37,990 nt of DNA. Origin: Planctomycetota bacterium. GTDB taxonomy: Bacteria; Planctomycetota; Planctomycetia; Planctomycetales; Planctomycetaceae. The position numbers and the translations under genes were made by a program. The DNA lies in contig JAQCEJ010000048.1 in assembly GCA_027618475.1 (NCBI GenBank), positions 1 through 37,990 on the forward strand, written 5' to 3'. Under the pieces are notes generated by a model that was not told the origin of the DNA, made no database searches, and was given only the letters and a program-made list of their open reading frames with translations. Of the stretch, positions 1-7,940 are shown piece after piece. Within the stretch, counting starts at the first letter, position 1; each line of letters begins with the position of its first letter.

Positions 1-8
1 TTCCAGAA

Positions 9-34
9 CGGGGGCTTCCTGCGGTGCGCCCCCG
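9..34. other. G+C-rich hairpin at the left edge of the window
   Basis: A perfect 7-bp stem (CGGGGGC at 9-15, GCCCCCG at 28-34) encloses a 12-base loop. It lies before the first recognisable gene and may be the 3' end structure of a gene left of the window. No T-run follows on the plus strand, so it is not a classical intrinsic terminator. Confidence 0.3.
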
Positions 35-158
35 CCACCCGACCCATGGTGTTAAACCCGATCCCCCTGTTTGAGAATGCCCGCCTGCTGTTCAGAAACG
101 GAATCTCTGTTATCATGATGAGGAACCGATCGTCTTCACACGACGCGAAGGAAACGTC

Positions 159-344
159 ATGGTACTCGCCGACCCTCCGCATCCGCGCTGGTGGAAAGAT
201 TGTCCCCGCTGCCATGCCCGGAAGTCGCTCGTCGTCATCCGCCAGGAACCCGACGAACAATACGGCACCCGCCGCATCTGCCGCTGCAAAAAATGCGGCG
301 AAGAAACCGACTTCGTCGACGCGTTGCCGGAAGGGTGTGTTTGA
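159..344 (+). CDS. Small zinc-ribbon protein (61 aa), function unknown
   Basis: A short cytoplasmic protein with two metal-ligand pairs: Cys15-Pro-Arg-Cys18 near the start and a Cys41/Cys43/Cys46 cluster (CRCKKCG) near residue 45. This spacing is typical of a single zinc ribbon. The start is supported by a purine-rich GAAGGAA at 147-153, five bases before the ATG. No signal peptide or membrane segment is present. The next gene (DUF4198 type) is convergent. Zinc ribbons of this size may bind nucleic acid or protein partners, but nothing here says which. Other reading frames over this stretch lack the cysteine pattern and a ribosome-binding site. That it is a real gene is fairly likely; the specific role is unknown. 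Confidence 0.6.
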   Translation: MVLADPPHPRWWKDCPRCHARKSLVVIRQEPDEQYGTRRICRCKKCGEETDFVDALPEGCV

Positions 345-413
345 AGAGCCGAGAAATGAACTTCAAGTCTGCAACCTAAACGATAACACACGACTCGCGG
401 CTTCACATATTGG

Positions 414-1142
414 CTACTTGAGCGGCAGCGTGATCTTCATTGTGGCGTGATGGCGAATCAAGACGTATTCATCGTCGCCATCTGTTCCCGTTTCATCCAA
501 TTCGACCGACGTGCGGAACAGATACGTCCCGGGTTCGGTGATGTCGAAACGGACCTTGCCATTGTCATCGGTCGTGAGGTCGGCTCTGAATTTTTTGGGA
601 CCGATAATTCGCATCGGGCGGTTCGCCGCGGGTTCTCCCTTCCAGATCACTTTCAGTTGCATCTCGTCCCCATGGTCGTGGGGAATGATGTCGAGATCGA
701 GATGCTCGGCTCGCGCCAGATCGTGCAAATCCTCGTGCGTCTCGACATCGAGGCAGCGGGCGTAGTAGTGCAGCAGCACGTTCGTTTTGCCATAGGCATA
801 CACGCCGAACTTGCCATAGGTATCGATGCTGCGCGGTCCGGCGTCGGCGAGTTCAGCCGAGAGCCAGCGCTGCTTGGGAGCGGTCGTCTCGTGTGTTTCG
901 ATTTCTTTCGGTTCGGGATGATCGGCTGTGCGAATCCATAATTTTCCGGTTTTGGCAATCGGGTCAAGATAATGTCCATCACCAGGGCTCGGCCCTTCTT
1001 CGAAATAAATGTTCGCGGTCCCGTAGTCGCCGGTCTTGCTGTCGATCGCGACCCAGAGATAATGGGCGAATGCTGAGGAGGAAAAACCGACGATGGCGAG
1101 AGATGCGACAACGATACCCAATGTCCTGAAATGACTCTTCAT
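414..1142 (-). CDS. DUF4198-type exported protein
   Basis: A 242-residue secreted protein with a clear Sec signal peptide (basic start, hydrophobic core, cleavage after Ala-Phe-Ala at about residue 26). The mature chain begins with His-Tyr-Leu-Trp, the typical start of DUF4198 proteins, where the exposed N-terminal His is thought to help bind metal. The chain is rich in His (for example HDHGDE around residue 155 and RHH near the end). It ends in a carboxypeptidase-regulatory-like beta-sandwich with a DDNGKVRFDI pattern. Related proteins occur beside metal uptake systems, but no transporter is adjacent here. The divergent/convergent neighbours are small zinc-ribbon proteins. Family assignment is from remembered pattern; a metal role is inference. 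Confidence 0.75.
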   Translation of the reverse strand: MKSHFRTLGIVVASLAIVGFSSSAFAHYLWVAIDSKTGDYGTANIYFEEGPSPGDGHYLDPIAKTGKLWIRTADHPEPKEIETHETTAPKQRWLSAELADAGPRSIDTYGKFGVYAYGKTNVLLHYYARCLDVETHEDLHDLARAEHLDLDIIPHDHGDEMQLKVIWKGEPAANRPMRIIGPKKFRADLTTDDNGKVRFDITEPGTYLFRTSVELDETGTDGDDEYVLIRHHATMKITLPLK

Positions 1143-1193
1143 CGTTTGTTCCGATCGGTTGAGGTGAATCGAACGTTACCGTTGACGATTATC

Positions 1194-1430
1194 TTACCCG
1201 ATTTTGAGTGACGCCTGCGAGTCTGCATAGAATTCGACGAACCCACACGTGGCACATACCCACGCAGAGACCTTCGTCTTGTGCTCCCCTTTGAAAAACA
1301 CGGCGTGGGGCTCGGCATACGTGGCGACATGCATATCGTGCCTCATATTGCCGTCACCGTAATCGATCGCCTTTGCATCGGCGATGATGTCACTCGATCC
1401 GCATTTGGGGCAGATGCTGGTGGATTTCAT
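1194..1430 (-). CDS. Small zinc-ribbon protein (78 aa)
   Basis: The protein has an N-terminal Cys7-Pro-Lys-Cys10 knuckle and a C-terminal Cys59-Ala-Thr-Cys62 knuckle, with a beta-rich stretch between them. This makes a complete treble-cysteine-pair ribbon. I recognise the pattern (start with SxxCPKCGSSDI, end with WVCxxCGFVEFYAD) as a conserved small protein family of planctomycetes and other bacteria with no known function. A longer start at 1478 is possible, but its 16 extra residues do not look conserved, so I chose the internal ATG at 1428-1430. It lies 51 bases upstream of the DUF4198 gene on the same strand, so the two may be cotranscribed. Confidence 0.7.
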   Translation of the reverse strand: MKSTSICPKCGSSDIIADAKAIDYGDGNMRHDMHVATYAEPHAVFFKGEHKTKVSAWVCATCGFVEFYADSQASLKIG

Positions 1431-1484
1431 CGATTGAGTTTCCCGATCAGAGTGATAACAACAGGCCACCAGTCCCATGAGATT

Positions 1485-1865
1485 TCAGTGCACGTGGAAG
1501 AACATTGTGAACTGCGGTTCGTCGCCAATGATAATGAGCGGTTCGTCAGTTCGATATTCCGGACTCTTCATCGACTTGAAATAGATCCATAAGACATACA
1601 GCCCGACGACTGCTGATATTGCAGATACGGCTGTGCTTTCAGATGGCAGCCCCTTCCAGAGAAATGAGCACGCAACAAGGGCTACAATTCCGCCACTTAC
1701 GATTCTGCCGCGTCGGTACGAGTCGGCTGGATAGACTCGCACAGAACGGTCATCGTAATCCAGGCGAGTCCAAATACCATACCTTGAGATGTCGGGCACC
1801 ATACACAATATCGGCATTGAGCCAGTCTGATAATGGTTATTCGCAGGTCGAAAGAAGAGCACCAC
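1485..1865 (-). CDS. Hypothetical membrane protein, start uncertain
   Basis: I do not recognise this protein. It has two hydrophobic segments separated by a short loop (about residues 55-72 and 78-94 of the longest version), preceded by a soluble stretch of about 50 residues and followed by a short acidic tail. The longest version begins at a GTG at 1865. Internal ATGs at 1817 and 1802 are equally plausible because none has a clear ribosome-binding site. It lies immediately upstream of the small zinc-ribbon gene on the same strand. An overlapping reading frame at 1697-1984 encodes part of the same region but has no membrane pattern and is probably a shadow. Low-complexity codon use makes a decayed gene possible. 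Confidence 0.4.
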   Translation of the reverse strand: MVLFFRPANNHYQTGSMPILCMVPDISRYGIWTRLDYDDRSVRVYPADSYRRGRIVSGGIVALVACSFLWKGLPSESTAVSAISAVVGLYVLWIYFKSMKSPEYRTDEPLIIIGDEPQFTMFFHVH

Positions 1866-1980
1866 GATGAAACAGGGAAACCACTAATCTCCACATGTGT
1901 CTGATGGGCTAATGACGGAGTGTGATTTGAATAGGCTTCATCGGCCAAGGGTGTGAAATGCGACACAACAACCTGATCGG

Positions 1981-2646
1981 TCAACGCTCGATCACTCGGC
2001 CATCTTCCCGGTTCCTCGACGAGTGAGCGCGGGAGTCAGACCAACCACGTCGTCGGTATCCTGCTAAACCAACCATCCCAATTAGAACGAGTGAGAGTGT
2101 TCCTGGTTCCGGTACACCAAATTCCGATCTGCTGGAAAAAATGCCGTTGGCCCAGCCTTTGGTTCCGCCAGATGAGGGAGCATTTGATCCAATCGTCCCA
2201 CGAAAATCGAAATTCCCTCCACCCAGATCGACGACAGAGCCCGTAATAAATGCGCCATGATTGGAGTGGTTAATAGACCAGGCTATCGCAATGATATCGT
2301 CAGGGGCGATCCCGCCCGGTCCAAATTCCACAGCGAAGTTGGTCGTATTCGGACCGACAAAAATGTCGCTGAAGTCGAAGATGATCGCCTGCGGATTAAG
2401 CCCCGATACAAATGAAAAACCGACAAGCCCAGACCCGATATTAATCGTCGTGTTGGGAGCGGCAAATGCGTCATCAATAATAACAGTACCCGTAAGTCGA
2501 GAATCGTCGAGAAATGTTGTCGGGTTCAGGTTCACGTCGTTCGTGACGATGTCTGCTGTAAACTGGTACGATATCGTACCTGCTTGCACGGGGATTCCCA
2601 AACCGAAAAGCAATATACCAGCGGCTATTCGACTCGTCAGTTTCAT
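1981..2646 (-). CDS. PEP-CTERM sorting domain protein
   Basis: A 221-residue exported protein. It has an N-terminal signal peptide (cleavage after Val-Gln-Ala, about residue 22), a Gly/Asn-rich beta-sandwich body and a PEP-CTERM signal: Pro-Glu-Pro at 179-181, a 16-residue hydrophobic helix and an Arg-Arg-Arg cluster at 198-200. Such proteins are recognised and cleaved by an exosortase and moved to the cell surface or matrix. No exosortase is in the window. The start at 2646 is chosen because GGGAG lies about eight bases upstream on the minus strand; an ATG 11 codons further up lacks this. Oddly, 21 more residues follow the Arg cluster, whereas most PEP-CTERM proteins end within a few residues of it. 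The extra tail may be a lost stop codon or a late frameshift. Confidence 0.8.
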   Translation of the reverse strand: MKLTSRIAAGILLFGLGIPVQAGTISYQFTADIVTNDVNLNPTTFLDDSRLTGTVIIDDAFAAPNTTINIGSGLVGFSFVSGLNPQAIIFDFSDIFVGPNTTNFAVEFGPGGIAPDDIIAIAWSINHSNHGAFITGSVVDLGGGNFDFRGTIGSNAPSSGGTKGWANGIFSSRSEFGVPEPGTLSLVLIGMVGLAGYRRRGWSDSRAHSSRNREDGRVIER

Positions 2647-2839
2647 GCTCACACTCCCGATTCGCAACTGCTTACACAACGTATGTTAGTAACAAAGCAA
2701 TATTCGATTTGACCAAGAAAACTTCAGATTTTCAATATATTAAACCTACAAAATGTCAAAATGGGGGAAATATTCAGGGGCCGTCATCCTGTGAAGAAAT
2801 CACTTCAAAACAGAGTACCGAGAGCGTCCGCTCACTCTC
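2647..2839. promoter_or_regulatory. A+T-rich intergenic region with probable promoter of the PEP-CTERM gene
   Basis: About 190 bases between two minus-strand genes, clearly richer in A+T than the surroundings between 2685 and 2765. On the minus strand a TTGACA (plus-strand TGTCAA near 2753) is followed by A+T-rich hexamers such as TATATT, but the spacing (about 14) is shorter than ideal. The region probably holds the promoter of the PEP-CTERM gene, but I cannot fix its exact elements. Confidence 0.3.
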
Positions 2840-3751
2840 TTAACGAAACCAGACCGTCAGCCCTGAGATCATCATGTGGAAATCCTGGCTGGCGATGTGT
2901 TGATAGTCGTAGCCGGTGAAGAGTTCCACTTCGTGGAATTGAAATCCGACCGTGCCGCGATAGTGGAAGCGGTTGGTGTGGCCGAGGGTGCCGTAGTCGA
3001 TGCCGGTTTTGATCACCCAGGGTCGGACCGGATAGACGTCGACATTGTACGTGAAATTGAAACCGCCGTTGGTTTCGTCTTTATCGGCGAGCCAGTTGGC
3101 TCCGACTCCTGCGCGAAACTGCCATGTCTCGCTCTGGGCGAATCGATACGTCAGATTGATGTCGCCAAGCCACAACGAATCGTTGCCGCCGCCGAGATTT
3201 TCACTCAGCAGGTTGAACTCGGTGTCGATGCCGAATCGCGACGCGGTGTCGAGTTGCAGCCGTCCGCCGAAACGATCGAGATCGCGGAAGTCACTCCCCG
3301 CTTCGGCGGTGAATTGCCCCATCCACGAACGGGTCTCGGGGACGTCGAATTCATTGATCACCAGCGAACCGGGGAGATCGTCGGCGTAAGGGTATTCGAG
3401 AAACGAGGTCGTGTTTTGCAGGTCATCGGCGAGTAAACGATGCGGCACCCAACCGGGGGAAGCGACCGTAAAGAGAATCGCTTCGCCGAAAAGTGCCGTA
3501 AAGAATCCACCGCCATCGTCGTCGTCACAACAGCATGTTCGCTGACCGCAGCGTTTGCATTCAGAGGATGGTTTCGCAGGAGCCGCAGCCGGAGCGTCAG
3601 GAGAATCTTTGCGGACCTTACGCCGGACTTCATCGAGTTGATTCTCGGCGAGGGTGACGGCATTGATCATCACCAGCAGCGCACACGATGTCCCCGCGAG
3701 ATAGAAAAATCGACCCGAAGAGAGGCGATGACGATGGTCGGGGTGGGACAT
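2840..3751 (-). CDS. Outer-membrane beta-barrel-type protein
   Basis: A 303-residue protein with an N-terminal hydrophobic export signal (about residues 14-34). Next comes a Pro/Ala-rich linker with a striking cysteine and aspartate cluster (Cys-Lys-Arg-Cys-Gly at 65-69, Cys-Cys-Cys-Asp-Asp-Asp-Asp at 73-79). From about residue 150 it shows alternating polar and hydrophobic strands (for example RFGGRLQLDT, LTYRFAQSETWQF, FHYRGTVGFQFH), and it ends in Trp-Phe-Arg. The strands and the aromatic C-terminus fit a porin-like barrel. This architecture is common in planctomycete genomes but has no assigned function. The Cys cluster may bind metal or form disulfides; that part is inference. The 183 bases between this gene and the next one to the right hold nothing I can identify. 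Confidence 0.65.
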   Translation of the reverse strand: MSHPDHRHRLSSGRFFYLAGTSCALLVMINAVTLAENQLDEVRRKVRKDSPDAPAAAPAKPSSECKRCGQRTCCCDDDDGGGFFTALFGEAILFTVASPGWVPHRLLADDLQNTTSFLEYPYADDLPGSLVINEFDVPETRSWMGQFTAEAGSDFRDLDRFGGRLQLDTASRFGIDTEFNLLSENLGGGNDSLWLGDINLTYRFAQSETWQFRAGVGANWLADKDETNGGFNFTYNVDVYPVRPWVIKTGIDYGTLGHTNRFHYRGTVGFQFHEVELFTGYDYQHIASQDFHMMISGLTVWFR

Positions 3752-3934
3752 CGGAAAGTCACCCGAGGGAGAAACGATTTCGAGAGCGTGTGTTCAGTTT
3801 CAGCCGGTTGATACCCGATCTTCGACGGCAGAGCAAGAGGAATTCGTTACGCTATGGCACGCGATGGGATTGCGATAAGAACAGCCTCTTGCCGCTGCTC
3901 GATACCGGTTGCGAGCAACCAGTGGTATCCGGTT

Positions 3935-4387
3935 TTAAGGGCTGTTTGTTCTATCAGCCGCTCGTTTACGTCTGAATTTACCAACACAATGCCATGTAAA
4001 ATCCAGGACCACACCACAGGCTGCGAATATGCCCAGCGCATACTCGCTCTGATAGCGAATGGCGATACCGCCGTCAACAAGCAATTCGTTAATCAACCAG
4101 AGCGGCCATGCCCAAACAGGAGCCGTAAGAAATAATACTCCTCCTATTCCTCCTTCATCGTAATCAGTTTCGCATAACCATATCAACGATAGGCCGTATA
4201 GCACAAATATCACATAGAGGGTGAAGGGGAATGCTCGAACGAACGGCGGTGATCTTCTTACAAGAGCGCACGCAGCGATAACGCCGATAATGCCAAACGC
4301 TTCTTCTCTACATATTGTCGCAAGCGCAATCGACAGGATTCCTCCGACGAGTAGGAGCAATGTGCCAGGTGCTTTGGTTGACACCAT
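3935..4387 (-). CDS. Hypothetical integral membrane protein
   Basis: A 150-residue protein with four predicted membrane helices (about residues 8-24, 26-42, 52-70 and 82-100) and a possible fifth near 120-138, ending in a basic tail (KFRRKRAADR). I do not recognise a family. The start at 4387 is chosen over the longer option at 4465 because GGGGGA lies seven bases upstream on the minus strand. The gene stands alone between the barrel gene and the divergent ABC transporter genes. Its base composition is slightly lower in G+C than the transporter genes next to it, which would fit an accessory gene. Confidence 0.5.
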   Translation of the reverse strand: MVSTKAPGTLLLLVGGILSIALATICREEAFGIIGVIAACALVRRSPPFVRAFPFTLYVIFVLYGLSLIWLCETDYDEGGIGGVLFLTAPVWAWPLWLINELLVDGGIAIRYQSEYALGIFAACGVVLDFTWHCVGKFRRKRAADRTNSP

Positions 4388-4805
4388 AAGACAATCCCCC
4401 CGAATTCTTCCAGCCACGTTTCTGTGAGCCGTGAAAATTGGCCCGAACGAATTGTACACGCACAAAAACAGGTTGGCGATATTTTTTGAGTCGACCGGGT
4501 TTACCGCTTACTTCGTGCGCGGCTCAATGTGGGGTGATGTCTTGCGTTTGCCTCTTGTCGCTGCACAACGCCGGTTGATTCATCCGATTAACGATATCGC
4601 GACGGGCACTGCTGGACAAGCCGGCAGTGGCACGCGACATCGCACGCGACACCGGTTTCGCTACCGGATATGTCGGCTGAGACGTTCGCCGGTTCGCTCT
4701 GTTTCGCGCGTTGGATCGGCTCGTTGACTTCAACTCCTGCGGCCTGTATCTTGGCGAAAGTCTCTTTTCCCTTCGATTGTTCGACACGTTTCGTCGAGGT
4801 CACCC
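4388..4805. other. Divergent intergenic region, no gene seen
   Basis: This stretch of 418 bases separates the minus-strand membrane protein gene from the plus-strand ABC-transporter lipoprotein gene, so it should hold both promoters. The frames open across it give Arg-rich, non-conserved translations and have no ribosome-binding sites. A 9-base direct repeat CACGCGACA occurs at 4631-4639 and 4643-4651 (12-base period), which could be a regulator site. A TACAAT on the minus strand (plus 4451-4456) is a weak -10 candidate for the leftward gene. Confidence 0.4.
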
Positions 4806-5999
4806 ATGATGTCTCTCGCCTCTGATCGTTGGAACGCCGTCTGGAAATTCTGGCTCTGCTGCACGGCAACGGTGTTGATCGGCTGCCCTGCCGCCGAAGT
4901 GCCGGAGGTTCCCTCTGCCGCGAGTGACAGCAGCACGACTTCGAAGGGGGAGACAGCGTCTTCCGACGATGCGACATCGACGACGTCCGACACGTCGGGG
5001 GGACGTCCGAAACGAATCATGCTGCTCACCAACGGCGACTCACCGTTTTGGGACGCCGTGAGAGCCGGGTTGCTCGATGCACAAGATGAACTCCATCTCG
5101 CCGATGCCGGATGGCAGGCCGTGCTCGAAGTCAACGACGGCACACCGCAAGGTCAGATCGACAAGCTGAGGCAGTTTGCCAGCCAGAGCGATATCGTCGC
5201 CGTCGGGGTCTCAGCACTGGATGCACAAAACGTGGCGGTAGCCGACGAACTGCGCGGCCTGCAGAAAAAGGGAGTGAAAGTGATTACCGTCGATTCAGAC
5301 GTTGATCGCGACACACTTCGCGACGCCCGGTTTGCCTTCATCGGAACCGACAATCTCGTCGCCGGCCAGGTGCTGGGGAACTGTGCGAAACATCTGAACG
5401 CCGATGGCGGTGGATACGTCACCTTCGTAGGACGGACCGGAGCACAAAACGCCATCGAACGGATCGGCGGTTTTGCGGAAGGGGCCGGCGAAAACTTCAC
5501 GTCGCTCGACAGCATGGCCGACGATACCGATCGAACGCGGGCCCGCGACAATGTCCGCAATGCGATTCGGAATCATGGCGACCAACTGACGACGCTCGTC
5601 GGTATCTGGTCGTACAATGCTCCGGCGATCGTCGACATCGTCAAAGAACTCGGTGTCCGCGACAAAACGACGGTCGTCGTCTTCGACGCCGAACCGCTGG
5701 CGATCGAAGAGATGGCGAACGGCCAGATCGATGCGATGGTGGTGCAGAACCCGTATCAGATGGGCTATCAGGGAGTCCGCCTGCTCAAGGCACTGGTTGA
5801 AGACGACAAAGAGACCCTCGCCGAAATGTTTCCAAACCACGGCGAACCGGAGGGGGACATCTTCGATACGGGATTGAAGGTCGTCGTGCCGAACGCCGAT
5901 TCGCCGCTCAAGAAAGAGCACGTCAGCGACCGGTCCGAGTATTGGCTGCTCGACGATTTCCGTACCTGGCTGAAAGAGAACGACCTGACAGGCTCGTAA
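4806..5999 (+). CDS. Sugar-type ABC transporter substrate-binding lipoprotein
   Basis: A 397-residue periplasmic binding lipoprotein. The N-terminus has a lipobox (Leu-Ile-Gly-Cys27), then a Ser/Thr/Asp-rich linker to about residue 65, then a Peripla_BP_4 / ribose-binding-like fold. This opens with a beta-strand and the DSPFWDAVRAGLLDA motif, continues with FIGTDNLVAGQVLG, and has VVFDAEPLAIEEMANGQIDAMVVQNPYQMGYQGV in the second lobe, matching the usual order. It should bind a sugar or similar small solute outside the cytoplasmic membrane and deliver it to the permease that follows at 6210. GAGGT sits six bases before the first ATG; a second ATG follows at once. The substrate cannot be told. 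It could also act as a sensor lipoprotein since no ATPase gene is nearby. Confidence 0.88.
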   Translation: MMSLASDRWNAVWKFWLCCTATVLIGCPAAEVPEVPSAASDSSTTSKGETASSDDATSTTSDTSGGRPKRIMLLTNGDSPFWDAVRAGLLDAQDELHLADAGWQAVLEVNDGTPQGQIDKLRQFASQSDIVAVGVSALDAQNVAVADELRGLQKKGVKVITVDSDVDRDTLRDARFAFIGTDNLVAGQVLGNCAKHLNADGGGYVTFVGRTGAQNAIERIGGFAEGAGENFTSLDSMADDTDRTRARDNVRNAIRNHGDQLTTLVGIWSYNAPAIVDIVKELGVRDKTTVVVFDAEPLAIEEMANGQIDAMVVQNPYQMGYQGVRLLKALVEDDKETLAEMFPNHGEPEGDIFDTGLKVVVPNADSPLKKEHVSDRSEYWLLDDFRTWLKENDLTGS

Positions 6000-6053
6000 T
6001 ATGAAGACAAGGGGACGGGGAGAGGGAGAGACGCGGAGGAATGCATAGAACTG

Positions 6054-6129
6054 GTTTCATAACCCGGTTGGCGGCAGAATAATCATCCAAATTGTCCGGG
6101 ATTATCCGCCGTCCAGAGGGTTATGAAAC
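6054..6129. repeat. 76-bp near-palindromic foldback between transporter genes
   Basis: A perfect 12-bp inverted repeat, GTTTCATAACCC (6054-6065) and GGGTTATGAAAC (6118-6129), encloses a second inner stem: GGCGG at 6070-6074 plus ATAATC at 6079-6084 pairs with GATTAT at 6100-6105 plus CCGCC at 6106-6110. The whole stretch can fold into one long imperfect hairpin in the transcript between the binding-protein and permease genes. It could be a small palindromic element, or an mRNA stability structure that makes more binding protein than permease. It is unrelated in sequence to the 164-bp repeat family further right. Confidence 0.65.
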
Positions 6130-6209
6130 TGCTTGTAGTAGATTCTTCGCCTCCCCCTCTCCTGGTCTCCCAATCTCCTCCTCTACAAAGAGAGTGCAAC
6201 GAACACGAC

Positions 6210-7796
6210 ATGCCCGCACGATGGCAACACGAGGTAAAACTGCTGGCGGCGATCGTGATCGTTGTGATCATCACCGCGCTGGCCGATACCAATCACAACT
6301 ACTGGCGTAATCCGTCGGCGAGCGTGACCGATATCGCCCGGCAGACGACCGTACTGGGAATTTTCTCGCTCGGCGCGGCGATCGTCATCGTCAGCGGCGG
6401 GATCGATCTCTCCGCCGGTTCGGTCATCTGCTTCAGCGGGACCATGTGTGCGACGCTGTTGCTCTGGCTCGCCCCCGAACGAATGCAAAGTCCCGATACG
6501 CCGTTGGGGACGGGAGTGATCGTCACAGCGATCGCGGGGACGCTGTTCATCGGGTTTTTGGTCGGCAGTCTGCATGCCTGGCTGATCACCGTCGTCGGGT
6601 TACCGCCATTCGTGGCGACGCTCGCCACGCTGGTCGGATTGCGAAGTCTGGCACGTGCCGTCTGCGAACATGCGACGGCGGTCTGGCTTGGAGGTAGCCG
6701 TTCGCAGATCAACATTTTCGATACGTCATTTCGAAACCTGACCACGTCGGTCGGCCTTCGCAGCGTGCTGTTTCTGGGGCTCGCCGGTTTGATGTGGTTG
6801 CTACTCAGCAAGACGGTCGTCGGCCGCCATCTGCATGCTCTCGGAGGAAACGAAGAAGCCGCCCGGCTGAGCGGCATTCGGACAGAACGGCTGAAGTGGT
6901 TGGCGTACTGTCTTAGCGCGATGCTCTCTTCGCTGGCAGGAATCTTATACATCGGCGAACAAAGTCTCGCCGAACCGCAGACGCTTGGTCGCGGTTACGA
7001 ACTCAACGCGATCGCCGCCGCGGTGGTTGGCGGTTGCAGTCTGCAAGGGGGGATCGGGACGATCCCCGGCACGGTCTTCGGCGCGTTGTTTCTTCGCGTC
7101 GTCATCGACGGGGTTGCCAAGATCATCAAAACCGGTGCCGATGTGTACGAGGGATTGATCGTCGGTGTGGTCGTGGTCTGTGCCGTCGCGTTCAGTCAAT
7201 CGACGGGATCAAAGAAACGGCTTCGGTTCTTCGCCGGGAATCTTGGCTGGGTGACGATTCTGAATCTCACGCTGCTGACGTGGGGCCTCTTTCTCATCAT
7301 CGGCCCCGAACTGCTCCCCGATTCGCTCGTCCTGGAGGCAACGCACGTGGCGCTGCTCGCCGGAGGGGGAATGGCGGGCCTGCTCATCGTGCTGCGCAGT
7401 TCTCTCTCGTCGACGAAACAGCGGTGGGGAATCGTCGCGATGGCAGCGGGAGTACTGGTCGCCGGTGCGACGATTCAATCGCAGCTCCCCCGATATCGTG
7501 CCGGAGCCGCCGTCAAGCAGGTTCAGGATTTCGGAGGGACGGTGACCGCCGATTCTTCGGGATTCATTGTCGATCTGACCGGTAGACCGGTCGGCGACGG
7601 CGACCTGGCTACTCTGATCCCGTTGATGAAGTTCCTTCCGAGTCGAATCGATCTTCGGCTGGCGAAAACGAACATCACCGATCGCGGCCCCCGTCTGCTG
7701 ATCGATCTCCCGAATCTGAAGCGCCTCGACGTCACCGGAACGCCAGTCACACGGCGAGGGGTCTCGGTGTTATCGGGGGTCGATGTGGTACGGTGA
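6210..7796 (+). CDS. RbsC-type ABC permease fused to extra membrane segments and an LRR tail
   Basis: A 528-residue protein. Residues about 1-332 are a complete BPD_transp_2 (ribose/galactose type) permease: many membrane helices, the GGIDLSAGS stretch near residue 72, the EAA-like loop GGNEEAARLSGI near 215, and the conserved helix AAAVVGGCSLQGGIGTIPG. Normal family members stop here. This one continues with about three more hydrophobic segments (about 340-430) and then about 85 residues of LRR-like repeats (IVDLTGRPVGDGDL, IDLRLAKTNITDRG, LKRLDVTGTPVTRRG) of the kind widespread in planctomycetes. The start at 6210 is chosen because the upstream extension translates a pyrimidine-rich tract and the foldback arm. 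The gene lies 210 bases after the binding-protein gene; no ATPase gene sits in between or beside it. The permease should move a sugar-like solute across the cytoplasmic membrane; the role of the tail is unknown. Confidence 0.85.
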   Translation: MPARWQHEVKLLAAIVIVVIITALADTNHNYWRNPSASVTDIARQTTVLGIFSLGAAIVIVSGGIDLSAGSVICFSGTMCATLLLWLAPERMQSPDTPLGTGVIVTAIAGTLFIGFLVGSLHAWLITVVGLPPFVATLATLVGLRSLARAVCEHATAVWLGGSRSQINIFDTSFRNLTTSVGLRSVLFLGLAGLMWLLLSKTVVGRHLHALGGNEEAARLSGIRTERLKWLAYCLSAMLSSLAGILYIGEQSLAEPQTLGRGYELNAIAAAVVGGCSLQGGIGTIPGTVFGALFLRVVIDGVAKIIKTGADVYEGLIVGVVVVCAVAFSQSTGSKKRLRFFAGNLGWVTILNLTLLTWGLFLIIGPELLPDSLVLEATHVALLAGGGMAGLLIVLRSSLSSTKQRWGIVAMAAGVLVAGATIQSQLPRYRAGAAVKQVQDFGGTVTADSSGFIVDLTGRPVGDGDLATLIPLMKFLPSRIDLRLAKTNITDRGPRLLIDLPNLKRLDVTGTPVTRRGVSVLSGVDVVR

Positions 7797-7940
7797 AAAA
7801 CGACCCTTGCCGCTCTGAACCGCTTTTTCGTCCCCCGCTCTCCCACTCTCCCCTTCCCCCACTCCTCTTGATGCATTTCCGCAAGCAAGCTACCATTCCC
7901 GCCCCGTAATCTATTCGACGTCAGGAAAGGAATCCGACCC

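Noticed and set aside
1697-1984. Overlapping minus-strand frame next to the hypothetical membrane protein
   Set aside because: It has no membrane pattern or ribosome-binding site; a frameshift joining the two frames was considered but there is no matching protein family to support it.
4431-4787. Possible small genes in the 418-base space before the ABC lipoprotein gene
   Set aside because: Translations are Arg-rich with no start signal, signal peptide or motif; better read as a divergent promoter region.
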